Assembly (NCBI RefSeq): GCF_013364155.1
Contig: NZ_CP054916.1
Location: 3,158,501-3,222,500, forward strand
Origin: Streptomyces sp. NA02950
GTDB taxonomy: Bacteria; Actinomycetota; Actinomycetes; Streptomycetales; Streptomycetaceae
Direction: 5' to 3'
Length of the DNA: 64,000 nucleotides
How positions within the stretch are numbered: the first letter of the stretch is position 1; each line of letters begins with the position of its first letter. Position numbers and translations under genes: made by a program. Under the pieces are notes generated by a model. That model searched no databases. It was not told the origin of the DNA and saw only the letters and a program-made list of their open reading frames with translations. Positions 18,693 through 27,188 of the stretch are shown here, piece by piece.

Positions 18693-19057
18693 CCCCCGGA
18701 CCCGGCCCCGGGCCGCGGCCGCAGCCGCACCCACGCCCGCGCGACCACCAGTTCGTCCGGCACCACACCGAACTCCCGGCTGTCGTTCTCCACGTAGGGA
18801 TTGTCGCCCCGCACCCACCAGCCGCCCTCGCGCCGCTCCACCGCCCGCTTGACGATCAGCAGATCCTGGCGGAACGGATGCCGCAGGATCACCACGTCCC
18901 CCGGCCGCACCGGCGCCCCGTACCGCACCACCAGCTGATCACCGGGGTACAGCGTCGGCTGCATCGACGGGTTGTACACCTCGGCGAGCCCGATCCGCAG
19001 CAGTCCTTGCTGATCGCGACCGCGCTCCTGCCCGCGGTCGTGCAGCTCCTCCCGCAT
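18563..19057 (-). CDS. sodX: Nickel superoxide dismutase maturation protease SodX (signal-peptidase-like)
   Basis: This S26-type serine peptidase has the Ser-Lys dyad in NPSMQPTLYPGD (Ser31) and VKRAV (Lys70), followed by GDNPYVENDSREFG. It removes the N-terminal propeptide of Ni-SOD so that the mature His-Cys hook can bind nickel. The ATG at 19057 follows GGAGG. It is divergent from sodN, the usual pairing in Streptomyces. The 164-residue protein has a basic Arg/Ser-rich C-terminal tail of about 40 residues that lies entirely in the overlap with the CGNR gene, so the tail may be poorly constrained. Confidence 0.92.
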   Translation of the reverse strand: MREELHDRGQERGRDQQGLLRIGLAEVYNPSMQPTLYPGDQLVVRYGAPVRPGDVVILRHPFRQDLLIVKRAVERREGGWWVRGDNPYVENDSREFGVVPDELVVARAWVRLRPRPGAGSGGQRSIAGLLSWAASAVRPVRSRSSRGPRSAAAERSASRRLRAR

Positions 19058-19214
19058 CACGGCACCTCCGGTTCGTACGCCACCACCACCATCGCAGGCA
19101 TCCCGGACCGCCACCGGACTTTTGACCTAAGCCCCCCGGGGCGCCCGAGAAAAGACTTCCCACACGGAGTAATGTCGCACCTGAGAAGACGATCACGAAT
19201 GGAAGGACAGCTCT

Positions 19215-19610
19215 ATGCTCTCCCGCCTGTTCGCATCCAAGGTTCAGGTCAGCGCCCACTGCGACCTGCCGTGCGGCGTGTACGACCCGGCCCAGGCCCG
19301 TATCGAGGCCGAGTCGGTCAAGGCCGTACAGGAGAAGTTCCAGGCCAATGAGGACCCCCACTTCCGCGCTCGCGCCACCGTCATCAAGGAGGAGCGCGCG
19401 GAGCTGGCCAAGCACCATGTCTCCGTGCTGTGGAGCGACTACTTCAAGCCCCCGCACTTCGAGAAGTACCCGGAGCTGCACCAGCTGGTCAACGACACCC
19501 TCAAGGCCCTGAGCGCCGCCAAGGGCTCGACCGACCCGGCCACGGGCCAGAAGGCGCTGGATTACATCGCCCAGATCGACAAGATCTTCTGGGAGACCAA
19601 GAAGGGCTGA
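19215..19610 (+). CDS. sodN: Nickel-containing superoxide dismutase
   Basis: The 131-residue precursor has a 14-residue leader (MLSRLFASKVQVSA) removed by SodX. The mature protein begins with the nickel hook HCDLPCGVYDP, whose His1, Cys2 and Cys6 bind the metal. It converts superoxide to oxygen and peroxide. The helical remainder (KEERAELAKHHVSVLWSDYF, YPELHQLVNDTLKAL) is standard for the family. GGAAGG lies upstream of ATG 19215. The paralogous iron enzyme sodF is not in this window. In other Streptomyces sodN is induced by nickel. Confidence 0.97.
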   Translation: MLSRLFASKVQVSAHCDLPCGVYDPAQARIEAESVKAVQEKFQANEDPHFRARATVIKEERAELAKHHVSVLWSDYFKPPHFEKYPELHQLVNDTLKALSAAKGSTDPATGQKALDYIAQIDKIFWETKKG

Positions 19611-19634
19611 CCCGGCCCCTCACCAGCACCACCG

Positions 19635-19677
19635 GACCGCACCCGGACCGCCTCCGGCGGCCCGGGTGCGGTCTTTT
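19635..19677 (+). terminator. Rho-independent terminator after sodN
   Basis: A 12-bp stem GACCGCACCCGG / CCGGGTGCGGTC (19635-19646 / 19662-19673) has a loop that can itself fold, followed by TTTT. This is one of the few hairpins here with a T-run. Confidence 0.85.
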
Positions 19678-19727
19678 CGCACCGAGTCTTTTCGCACTGA
19701 GCCCTCTCCGCGCCGAGCCCCGGGCGG

Positions 19728-20234
19728 TCAGAAGCGCCAGCTGGTCTGGCCGTAGGCGCCCTTGCGGAAGCCGAACGCCGTGGCCGGGGCGAGCTCGTAG
19801 ACCAGGGCCTGGCCGCCCTTGTGGTGGAAGGAGCCGTCGCGCACCTCGAAGGTCCACTCCTCGCCGTACTTCGTCACATACACCGCGGCCACCCGCCGCA
19901 GCACGGCGTCCTCGCGGACCGGGGCGGCCGTGCCCTCGACCACCAGGTCCAGGCCCTCGTGGAGAGTGTTGGCGCCGGTGGTGAGGGTGCAGTGGGGGTT
20001 CTGGGCGAGGTTCTTGGCCTTCTGTTCGCCGGGGCCGGTGCAGAAGTAGAGGGCGCCGTCGTGCCAGACCGAGAGCAGCGGGGTGACATGGGGGCGGCCG
20101 TCGCCGCGGACGGTCGACAGCCAGTACAACTCGGCCGCCGCCAGCCGCTCACGTCCTTCGGACCAAGGGGTGGCGGTGGCGTCGGGGCTGCTGAAGCGGG
20201 TGTCCAGGGCGGTCCGCGGCTCGTTCTCCGTCAT
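19728..20234 (-). CDS. Pyridoxamine 5'-phosphate oxidase-family (FMN/F420) protein
   Basis: This 168-residue split-barrel protein has the segment YWLSTVRGDGRPHVTPLLSVW and a later FCTGPGEQKAKNLAQNP. Both are typical of PPOX-fold proteins that bind FMN or F420. The exact reaction is unknown. Start MTENEP (ATG 20234) was chosen because GAGGAG sits 8 nt upstream. It is divergent from the serine hydrolase gene; convergent with sodN across a terminator. Confidence 0.85.
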   Translation of the reverse strand: MTENEPRTALDTRFSSPDATATPWSEGRERLAAAELYWLSTVRGDGRPHVTPLLSVWHDGALYFCTGPGEQKAKNLAQNPHCTLTTGANTLHEGLDLVVEGTAAPVREDAVLRRVAAVYVTKYGEEWTFEVRDGSFHHKGGQALVYELAPATAFGFRKGAYGQTSWRF

Positions 20235-20398
20235 GTGCTCGCTCCTCATCGGGGTGCCGTGGCGGCAGGGCGGTCCGGTCGGTGCTCCCGTCGCTCCTGT
20301 CCTCTGGGACCGCGCGGCGGACCGGAACTCATCGCTCGCCGCCGCGGCTCCCGGAGGAGTCTGTATGAACACCGCGGACCGGACGAAAGGGACACGCG

Positions 20399-21607
20399 AT
20401 GGGTGCCGGAGGATGGTCCACCGCTCGGCTGGACCGGATGCGTGATGTCCTGGCCCGCCATGTCGAAGAGGGCGCGGCGCCGGGCCTGGTGGCGCTGGTC
20501 AGCAGGCGCGGCGAGACCCGTGCCGAAGTGATCGGGGCGCAGGCGTTCGGTGGTGTGCCGATGCGCCGGGACACCATCTTCCGGATCTCCTCGATGACCA
20601 AGCCGGTGATCGCGGCGGCCACCATGATCCTGGTGGAGGAGTGCGTCCTGCGGCTGGACGAGCCGGTGGACGGGCTGCTGCCCGACCTGGCCGACCGCAG
20701 GGTCCTCATGCGTGCGGACGGACCACTGGAGGAGACCGTTCCGGCCGAACGCCCCATCACCGTGCGCGATCTGCTGACCTTCCGGATGGGGTTCGGTCTG
20801 GTGCCGGGCCTGCCCGGCGGCCATCCGGCGCTGGCCGCCGCGGAGGAACTGGGGCTGGCCATGGGGCCGCCGAAACCCGCCACCCCGCACGGCCCCGACG
20901 AGTGGCTGCGCCGGTTCGGGACGCTGCCGCTGATGCGCCAGCCGGGCGAGACATGGCTGTACCACACCGGGTCCCAGGTGCTGGGGGTGCTGATCGCCCG
21001 TGCCGCGGGGTGTCCGCTGGAGGACTTCCTGCGGACGCGGATCTTCGAACCGCTGGGTATGGAGGACACCGGCTTCCATGTACCGCCCGGCAAACGGGAC
21101 CGCTTCGCCGCGTCCTATCTGGCGGATCTCACCACCGGGAGGCCGGAGCTGTACGACCCGGCCGAGGACGGCCGGTGGAGCCGCCCGCCGGTGTTCCCGG
21201 ACGGCGGCGCGGGCCTGGTCTCGACGGCCGACGACTATCTCGCCTTCGGCCGGATGCTGCTCGCCAAGGGGCGGTACGGGGACGGTGAGCGGCTGCTGTC
21301 CCGTCCGGCGGTCGAGGTGATGACGACCGATCAGCTCACCCCCGCCCAGAAGGCCGCCTCCGGAGCGGCGCCCGGGTCCTGGGACCACCGCGGCTGGGGC
21401 TTCGGCGTCCAGGTGGTGACCGGGCGGGACGGGATCGCCGCGGTGCCCGGCCGGTTCGGCTGGGACGGCGGGCTCGGGACGTCATGGGCCTCGGATCCGG
21501 CAGAGGGCCTGGTCGCCGTGCTGATGACGCAGCGGGCGCAGTTCCCCCGGTTCTCGCCCGTCCACCTGGACTTCTGGACGCTGGTCTACCAGGCGATCGA
21601 CGACTGA
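20399..21607 (+). CDS. Serine hydrolase of the beta-lactamase/esterase class C family
   Basis: The 402-residue protein has the SxxK motif SSMTK (Ser65, Lys68), a Tyr-containing second motif in LYHTGSQVLG and the family segment FEPLGMEDTGFHVPP. There is no signal peptide, so it is a cytoplasmic EstB/class C-like esterase rather than an antibiotic-hydrolysing enzyme. The substrate is unknown. AAAGGGA precedes ATG 20399. Confidence 0.88.
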   Translation: MGAGGWSTARLDRMRDVLARHVEEGAAPGLVALVSRRGETRAEVIGAQAFGGVPMRRDTIFRISSMTKPVIAAATMILVEECVLRLDEPVDGLLPDLADRRVLMRADGPLEETVPAERPITVRDLLTFRMGFGLVPGLPGGHPALAAAEELGLAMGPPKPATPHGPDEWLRRFGTLPLMRQPGETWLYHTGSQVLGVLIARAAGCPLEDFLRTRIFEPLGMEDTGFHVPPGKRDRFAASYLADLTTGRPELYDPAEDGRWSRPPVFPDGGAGLVSTADDYLAFGRMLLAKGRYGDGERLLSRPAVEVMTTDQLTPAQKAASGAAPGSWDHRGWGFGVQVVTGRDGIAAVPGRFGWDGGLGTSWASDPAEGLVAVLMTQRAQFPRFSPVHLDFWTLVYQAIDD

Positions 21608-21627
21608 GCCGGCGCCGCGGCGACGGG

Positions 21628-22683
21628 CTACGAGCCGTCGTCCGGGCCCGCGAGCCCGACACCGAGCAGCGGATCGGGCAGCCGGGCGTCGTGGAAGCGC
21701 AATAAGGGGCTCTCGTTGCGCACCAGCCACTGGCGGTACGCGTCGCTGGCCCACGCGATCTCGAAGTAGGCCTCCTCGAGGTCACCGAAGAGGGCGTCGA
21801 CGTCGATGAGGCCATCGGCCGGACCGCCCCCGGAGTGTCCGGCGCGGGCCGCCGTCATCGCCCGCGAGGCCAGGAACAGCCGGACGGTCAAGGGGTCCCC
21901 GCACAGGGGGCGTACGGCCACGCCCTGGCGGGAGCGGGCGGTGGGCTGGCAGGGGGTGACCACTTCACCGGAGGCCACCAGGTCGGCGGCGGTGAGGTAG
22001 TCGCCGTAGACCACCCGGGGTCTCACCCCGGCCGCGGCCAGCACCCGCCGCAGCCCGGGGCCCTCGCCGTCCACGCTGGGGTCGACCATCCACTGGTCGG
22101 TGGCGAGGTCGGCCAGGTGCACCGACTGCCGGGCGGCCGCCGGATGGGCGTCGGACAGGGCGACGAACTGCGGTTCCCGCGCCACCAGGACGCGGCGCCG
22201 GACGTTGTCGGGGACCCGCAGCGGGGCGCCCTCGACCTCGTGGACGAAGGCGACGTCCAGTTGGTTGGCCGCGACCATCTGCAAGAGGGCGTTCGCGGAC
22301 ACATCGATGTGGATCGTGGTGTCCGTGTCGGGGTAGCGGGCGCGGAGTCTGCGCAGCCAGCCGACCACGGCCCGGCTCCCGGTGCTGCCGATGCGCAGCC
22401 GGGCTTCCGCGGCCTGCCCGGCCTCCAGCCGGACATCGGTGAGCAGGGCACTCATCTCGGCCACGATCGGGCGGGCGCGGCACAGCACGGACCGCCCCAG
22501 CGGGGTCGGCCGACTGCCGGTGACCTCCCGCGAGAACAGCCGGCCCCCGATGGTCTTCTCGATCCGCCGGAGCTGGGTCGTCAACGAAGGCTGGGTCATG
22601 CCGAGTTGACGCGCCGCCTTCCGTAGGCTGCCGGTGTCGGCGATGGCGCATAGTGCACGAAGATGCCTCACCTCGAGCTCCAT
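21628..22683 (-). CDS. snpR: LysR-family regulator divergent from snapalysin (SnpR type)
   Basis: The 351-residue LysR protein has an N-terminal winged helix (LRALCAIADTGSLRKAARQL, MTQPSLTTQLRRIE) and an effector-binding domain. Its position, divergent from the neutral protease gene, matches the SnpR activator that in Streptomyces is required for snpA expression. A rare TTA leucine codon near the C-terminus (21703-21705, in SPLLRFHD) implies translation late in growth through bldA tRNA. It may therefore delay protease production. The C-terminus extends beyond the usual LysR length of about 300. Confidence 0.9.
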   Translation of the reverse strand: MELEVRHLRALCAIADTGSLRKAARQLGMTQPSLTTQLRRIEKTIGGRLFSREVTGSRPTPLGRSVLCRARPIVAEMSALLTDVRLEAGQAAEARLRIGSTGSRAVVGWLRRLRARYPDTDTTIHIDVSANALLQMVAANQLDVAFVHEVEGAPLRVPDNVRRRVLVAREPQFVALSDAHPAAARQSVHLADLATDQWMVDPSVDGEGPGLRRVLAAAGVRPRVVYGDYLTAADLVASGEVVTPCQPTARSRQGVAVRPLCGDPLTVRLFLASRAMTAARAGHSGGGPADGLIDVDALFGDLEEAYFEIAWASDAYRQWLVRNESPLLRFHDARLPDPLLGVGLAGPDDGS

Positions 22684-22974
22684 AACGGGAGCATAACGGC
22701 GATCACGGGCGTCTCACCAGACTCTGATTCCCCACCAAAATTGCCGCATGTTTGACCAATTGGTGGTCAAACGCCGCTCCATCAGGGGTCAACCGGCTCT
22801 GGATGCCCCGCCGGTCGGGGGTGAAAGCGATGCGGTGGTGCTATCACCCTTTGATATCTCTACGACAGGCCAATTCTCCTCAAGACTCTCCGGCACCAAG
22901 AGTTCATCCCACGGCCCCGGCCGCCACCCCACATTCGGCGGCCGTCGGCCCGAGGACGATGAGGAGCCCCCCAC
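22684..22974. promoter_or_regulatory. snpR-snpA divergent control region with inverted repeats
   Basis: The gap contains the perfect 8-bp dyad GTTTGACC-7 nt-GGTCAAAC (22750-22772). It also contains a second one, TATCA-CCCTT-TGATA (22842-22856). Both have the dyad form of LysR sites; the first lies about 66 nt upstream of snpR, the second about 120 nt upstream of snpA. SnpR binding is inferred. Confidence 0.6.
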
Positions 22975-23640
22975 ATGACACTGCCCAAGTTGGCGCTGAC
23001 CGCAACGCTCGGTATCGGCCTGGCGGCGACCCTGACCGCCCTGCCCGCGTCCGCGGCCACCACCGACCACAGCCCGGCCCAGCGCGGCACCGCGGCCGCC
23101 GCGTACACCGCGAGCGGTGAGGAGCGGGCGGACACCACCGCCTTCATCAAGGCCGTCATGAAGTCGGCGCTGGCCAAGAAGGCGAAGGCGCACGACAAGT
23201 CGGCGGCCGTCACCGTGACCTACGACGCCAGCGCGGCCCCGACCTTCAAGGCCCAGATATCCCGCAGCGCCGAGATCTGGAACTCCTCGGTGAGCAACGT
23301 GACCCTCCAGGAGGGCGGCAACGCCGACTTCACCTACCGCGAGGGCAATGACCCCCAGGGTTCGTACGCGGACACCGACGGGCACGGCAAGGGCTACATC
23401 TTCCTGGACTACGCACAGAACCAGGAGTACGACTCCACCCGCGTCACCGCCCACGAGACCGGCCATGTGCTCGGCCTGCCGGACCACTACGAGGGTCCGT
23501 GCAGCGAGCTGATGTCCGGTGGCGGCCCCGGCCCGTCCTGCACCAACTCGCAGCCCGATCAGAACGAGATCGCCAAGGTCAACGAGCTGTGGGCGAACGG
23601 CCTGGCCGCCCTCGACAAGAAGCTCGCCGGCACCCGCTGA
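22975..23640 (+). CDS. snpA: Snapalysin, secreted M7 neutral metalloprotease
   Basis: The 221-residue preproenzyme has a signal peptide ending near ASA (residue 27), a short propeptide and an M7 catalytic domain. The zinc site [16 protein letters not shown] fits the HExxHxxGxxD form diagnostic for snapalysin, in which Asp is the third zinc ligand. A disulfide is likely between the Cys in GPCSEL and PSCTNS. It is a small secreted milk-hydrolysing protease. GAGGAG precedes the ATG. It is controlled by the divergent LysR gene. Confidence 0.95.
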   Translation: MTLPKLALTATLGIGLAATLTALPASAATTDHSPAQRGTAAAAYTASGEERADTTAFIKAVMKSALAKKAKAHDKSAAVTVTYDASAAPTFKAQISRSAEIWNSSVSNVTLQEGGNADFTYREGNDPQGSYADTDGHGKGYIFLDYAQNQEYDSTRVTAHETGHVLGLPDHYEGPCSELMSGGGPGPSCTNSQPDQNEIAKVNELWANGLAALDKKLAGTR

Positions 23641-23754
23641 TCCGGTACCGGGGGCTGACCGGCCCGGCCACCGCCCCCGCCGGTGCCGGTCCGCCCACCC
23701 GGTCCCACTGACCCCCTCACTCCATGGCTCAGGGCCCATGGATCAGGGCCCCGC

Positions 23755-23790
23755 CGCCCGCACCCGGTCACCCGATGCCGGGTGCGGGCG
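23755..23790 (+). terminator. Hairpin terminator after snpA
   Basis: A 13-bp perfect stem CGCCCGCACCCGG / CCGGGTGCGGGCG has a 10-nt loop. It lies about 115 nt beyond the snpA stop and before the next small gene. Confidence 0.75.
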
Positions 23791-23902
23791 GTTGGCGGGA
23801 GACGCCGCCCCCGGCGGGAGGTACCGTGGAGAACACCGAGCATGTCGCACAAACCGGCCGGATTCCCTCCAGGCTGGGGCCCGGCCCCAGGGAGTGAGCA
23901 CC

Positions 23903-24127
23903 ATGCAGACCGTCGTCACCGTGGTCGTGATCCTCGGGCTGATCGCCCTCGGCGTTCTGCTGATCCACCGGCTCAATGTCCAGCAGGGTTACCACATCTC
24001 CGCCGAGCGTCACGACGACGTGCGCGGCGGCCGCCGCCCTCACCACCACCACCGCCGCCACGGTCCGGGGCGGGGACGGCCGCACCCGGAGCGCCGGGTC
24101 ACCCCTCCCCGGGACCGCCGGGCGTAG
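23903..24127 (+). CDS. Small single-TM membrane protein with His/Arg-rich tail
   Basis: The 74-residue protein has a strongly hydrophobic N-terminal helix (TVVTVVVILGLIALGVLLIH) and a basic cytoplasmic tail with a run of histidines and arginines (RRPHHHHRRHGPGRG). I do not recognise a family. It probably sits in the membrane with the tail inside. ATG 23903 has a weak GGGAG site. Its last 29 nt overlap the end of the convergent STAS gene. The His cluster could bind metal; that is speculation. Confidence 0.5.
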   Translation: MQTVVTVVVILGLIALGVLLIHRLNVQQGYHISAERHDDVRGGRRPHHHHRRHGPGRGRPHPERRVTPPRDRRA

Positions 24128-24650
24128 ACCCCGCACCGCGGACCGCGGGCCCCGCGCCGCCGGACGCGGTGTGCGCGGCGCCGGAGGCGATCTCCTCCGC
24201 CCGGAGGGCTTCCTCCAGCGTGGGCACCGGGTGGAACACCTCGGCCAGACCGCCCGCCCGCAGGGTGCGGAGGATCAGCGGATGGGCACAGACCAGCCGC
24301 ATCCGGCCCCCGCGCTCGATCACCCGGCGCCGGGCCCGGCACAGCAGCCCCAGCCCGGAGCAGTCGAAGAAGGCGGTGGGCGTCAGATCGATCACCACCG
24401 CGGGTGTGGTCGTGGCGGCGTCCAGCTGGGGACCCACACTCGCGAGACCGGCGATGTCGATCTCACCGTGGAGCTCGACCACGGTGCACCGGCCGACCCG
24501 GTACGTCACGGCGCGCGGCTCGGGATCCGGGGCCGGGCGGCACTCCGGCAGGGGGCATAAGCCGTCGGCGGCGGTATCGGAGAAGGGATCGGGACCCACG
24601 GCGGCGTCCGACGACACCGGCGCACGACGAGGAGCGCCTGGCTGTGTCAT
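24099..24650 (-). CDS. STAS-domain anti-sigma-factor antagonist
   Basis: The 183-residue protein has a central STAS domain (VVELHGEIDIAGLASV, PAVVIDLTPTAFFDCSGLGLLCRARRR). The serine in FFDCSGLGLL is the usual phosphorylation site of SpoIIAA/RsbV proteins. Unphosphorylated, such proteins release a sigma factor from its anti-sigma kinase. The flanks are low-complexity. Two starts are plausible: ATG 24650 (GAGGGG, 8 nt) or ATG 24674 (GAGGGGG, 4 nt). No anti-sigma kinase or sigma gene is adjacent; the nearest pair is at 35.7 kb. Confidence 0.85.
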   Translation of the reverse strand: MTQPGAPRRAPVSSDAAVGPDPFSDTAADGLCPLPECRPAPDPEPRAVTYRVGRCTVVELHGEIDIAGLASVGPQLDAATTTPAVVIDLTPTAFFDCSGLGLLCRARRRVIERGGRMRLVCAHPLILRTLRAGGLAEVFHPVPTLEEALRAEEIASGAAHTASGGAGPAVRGAGSTPGGPGEG

Positions 24651-24875
24651 CGCGATATCCCCTCGGAACGGCATACTGCCCCCTCTCACCCCCGCCAGGG
24701 CCCCGCGAGCGGGCACCTCGGGCATCTGGCGCAGATCCCCCGGCCCTGGGTGGCGTGGGGCGAGCGTAAAGGGGTGACCGCCGGTTACAGGGGGCGGGGT
24801 ACGACATTCCGGGATGGAAAAGCGTTCTTCCGAGTGAATTTCCGCTCTTACTATTGACGCTTGGTCAGATCGGAC

Positions 24876-25253
24876 TCAGGTGCGCTCAGAAGCCGGAGCC
24901 GCCGCCCCCGCGACCGCCGGAGTCAGATCCTCCAGCACCTCGAAGGCGTCGTCGAGCCGGACCATGCGCAGCAGCCGCAGAAACCGCGGATCGTCGATGA
25001 CCAGCCGCAGCCGCCCCTCACGCTCCAGCACACGATTGCGCAACCGGCACATCAGGGACAGCCCCGCGCAGTCCAGGAAGGTGACCGGCCGGAGGTCCAG
25101 CACCAGATCCGGGCACCTGACCTGGGCGAGGGACTCCAGCCGTGCCGCGATCCGCCCCGCGGCGAAGATGTCCAGCTCTCCCGCCACTTCGGCCACCGTG
25201 ACGCCACCGAGCACACGTACACGGACTCCGAAGGCGGGCCGATCATCGAACAT
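24876..25253 (-). CDS. STAS-domain protein with altered phosphosite
   Basis: The 125-residue STAS protein (VTVAEVAGELDIFAAGRIA; LVLDLRPVTFLDCAGLSLMCRLRNRVL) has Ala where the family's phosphorylated Ser normally stands (DCAGL instead of DCSGL). It may therefore be insensitive to the usual anti-sigma kinase, as in other non-phosphorylatable antagonists. GAGGAGG precedes ATG 25253. It is 225 nt upstream of and parallel to the other STAS gene, to which it is similar. Confidence 0.85.
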   Translation of the reverse strand: MFDDRPAFGVRVRVLGGVTVAEVAGELDIFAAGRIAARLESLAQVRCPDLVLDLRPVTFLDCAGLSLMCRLRNRVLEREGRLRLVIDDPRFLRLLRMVRLDDAFEVLEDLTPAVAGAAAPASERT

Positions 25254-25464
25254 GCAAGCCTCCTCGGCATGGTGGGAGGCGCGCGACACCGGAGCGCCCG
25301 GGGATGACACACCGTCCGATCCGAGGGTGCGCGGACACCACACGCCGCCGCGCCGGTCACCACCGGGGCCCAGGCCGGCCCTTCAGTACATGACATACCC
25401 ATCTACCGGCTGACCAGTCAACGCACGGCACGGCATGTGACGTTGACCTATTGAGGCTGAGGCC

Positions 25465-26458
25465 ATGACCGACACCCCCGCCCGGCTGCCGCCGACCCTG
25501 CTGTCACTTCTCCAGACCCCCCGCGAGTGGCCGGGCAGCGAACTGGCCGAGGGACTCGGCGTCAGCCACCGCACCATCCGCCGCGATATCGAGTGGCTGC
25601 GTGACCTGGGCTACCCGGTGGACGCCAGCCGGGGCACCACCGGTGGCTACCGGCTGGTGGCGGGTACCGCCATGCCCCCGCTGCCGCTGGACGACCAGGA
25701 GGCGGTGGCCATCGCGGTGGGGCTGCGCACGGCGGCGGGCACACCGTCGAGGGCATCGAGGAGGCGTCGGTGCGCGCGCTGGCCAAACTGGAACAGGTGC
25801 CGCCGTCCCGGCTGCGCCACCGGGTCGGCGCCCTCGGCTCCGCCACCGTCGCACTGCCGCCCGCCCTGGCCGGCCGACCGTGGACCCCGGGCTGCTGACC
25901 GCGCTGGCCGCCGCGGTGACCGCGCACGAGCGGCTGCGCTTCGCCTACCGCGCGGGCGACGGCACCGAGACCCGGCGGCTGGTGGAACCGCACCACCTGG
26001 TGGCCGCGAACCGCCACTGGTACCTGATGGCGTACGACAACGACCGCGAGGACTGGCGCACCTCCCGGGCGGACCGCGTCCACGACCCCCGGCCCACCGG
26101 CGTACGGACCGCACCGCGCGCCCTGCCCACCGACGACGTGACCACCGTCGTCACCCGCTCCCTCCAGAACCTCGCGCCCGGCTTCCAGGCGGTGGCCACC
26201 GTGCACCTGCCCCACGAGACCGTGGCCGGACCGATGCCGGGGGCCGAACTGGAGCCCCTCGACGAGCACTCCTGCCGCCTGCGCACCGGCACCGAGGCCC
26301 TGGAGTGGCTGGCCTTCCGGCTGGTGCCGCTCGACGCCGACTTCGAGGTCCACGAGCCGCCCGAGCTGATCGCGTACCTGCGCACCCTGGGCGCCCGGGT
26401 GCTCCGGGCCGCAGATCCCCCAACCGGCCACGGACAGCCAACTGTTACTGAACGGTAA
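25465..26458 (+). pseudogene. HTH-WYL regulator, reading frame broken by two apparent 1-base deletions
   Basis: The N-terminal DeoR/HTH_11 helix-turn-helix (WPGSELAEGLGVSHRTIRRD, LRDLGYPVDA) is in one frame up to about 25738. A central segment (TVEGIEEASVRALAKLEQ) is in the second. The WYL domain (LLTALAAAVTAHERLRFAYR, EPHHLVAANRHWYLMAYD) is in the third, from about 25878. Restoring one base near 25738-25742 and one C near 25874 gives a 331-residue protein with the normal family sequence. Both sites are in GC runs, so sequencing error is as likely as decay. Function if intact: ligand-responsive transcription regulator, target unknown. Confidence 0.75.
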
Positions 26459-26537
26459 TCCCCATGTCTTCCTCCATCCGCCGCAAGCCGTGAACATGCC
26501 ACCCGGGGGCAGACCCAACGACTGAGGGATGTGACCG

Positions 26538-27188
26538 ATGACAGCAGCACGTACGCGTTCGCGACGGTTCGGCGGGACGGCGACGGCGGTGGCCATCGCC
26601 ATCGGCCTCGGCGGAACCGCCACGACGGCGAACGCGGCGGCTCCGGCCGCCGCACCGGCTGCCGCCAGTGCCACAACCGCCGCGAGCGCGGACAAGGTCG
26701 ACTACGAGACCTGGCAGCAGGACGTGCGGGACATCATCGACAACCAGGCCCGCCCCTACGTCGAGCAGCGCACCGCGGACCCCGGCGGCCAGAAGCAGGC
26801 CATCGTCCTCGACATCGACAACACCTCGCTGGAGACGGACCTCGGCCTCACCTTCCCGCAGCACGCCGTCGACCCGGTGCTGAAGCTCACCCAGTACGCC
26901 CACCAGCGCGGCGTGGACATCTTCTTCGTCACCGCCCGGCCCGGCATCATCTACCCCGTCACCGAGTACAACCTGGAGAAGGTCGGCTACTCGGTCGAGG
27001 GCCTGTACGTACGCTTCCTGCCGGACCTCTTCACGAACGTGGGCGCGTACAAGGCCGCCAAGCGCGCGGAGATCGAGAAGAAGGGCTACACGATCATCGC
27101 GAACATCGGCAACACCCCGACCGACCTGGTCGGCGGCCACGCCGAGCGGCACTTCAAGCTCCCCGACTACGACGGCCAGTTGTCCTGA
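26538..27188 (+). CDS. Secreted HAD-family acid phosphatase (class B type)
   Basis: The 216-residue protein has a signal peptide ending around TANAAA. A HAD domain follows with the catalytic DxDxT in VLDIDNTSLE, motif II (Thr) in FFVTARPG and a C-terminal IGNTPTDLVGG. It probably releases phosphate from organic phosphates outside the cell. ATG 26538 lies about 79 nt after the WYL gene. Its last 22 nt overlap the end of the convergent DUF2330 gene. Confidence 0.88.
   Translation: MTAARTRSRRFGGTATAVAIAIGLGGTATTANAAAPAAAPAAASATTAASADKVDYETWQQDVRDIIDNQARPYVEQRTADPGGQKQAIVLDIDNTSLETDLGLTFPQHAVDPVLKLTQYAHQRGVDIFFVTARPGIIYPVTEYNLEKVGYSVEGLYVRFLPDLFTNVGAYKAAKRAEIEKKGYTIIANIGNTPTDLVGGHAERHFKLPDYDGQLS

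Noticed and set aside
20399..21607. Serine hydrolase as an antibiotic-resistance beta-lactamase
   Set aside because: It has no signal peptide and its sequence pattern is that of cytoplasmic EstB-like esterases.
26430..26470. PHO box upstream of the HAD phosphatase
   Set aside because: GTTACTGAACGG and neighbouring bases do not give two GTTCACC-type direct repeats at 11-bp spacing.
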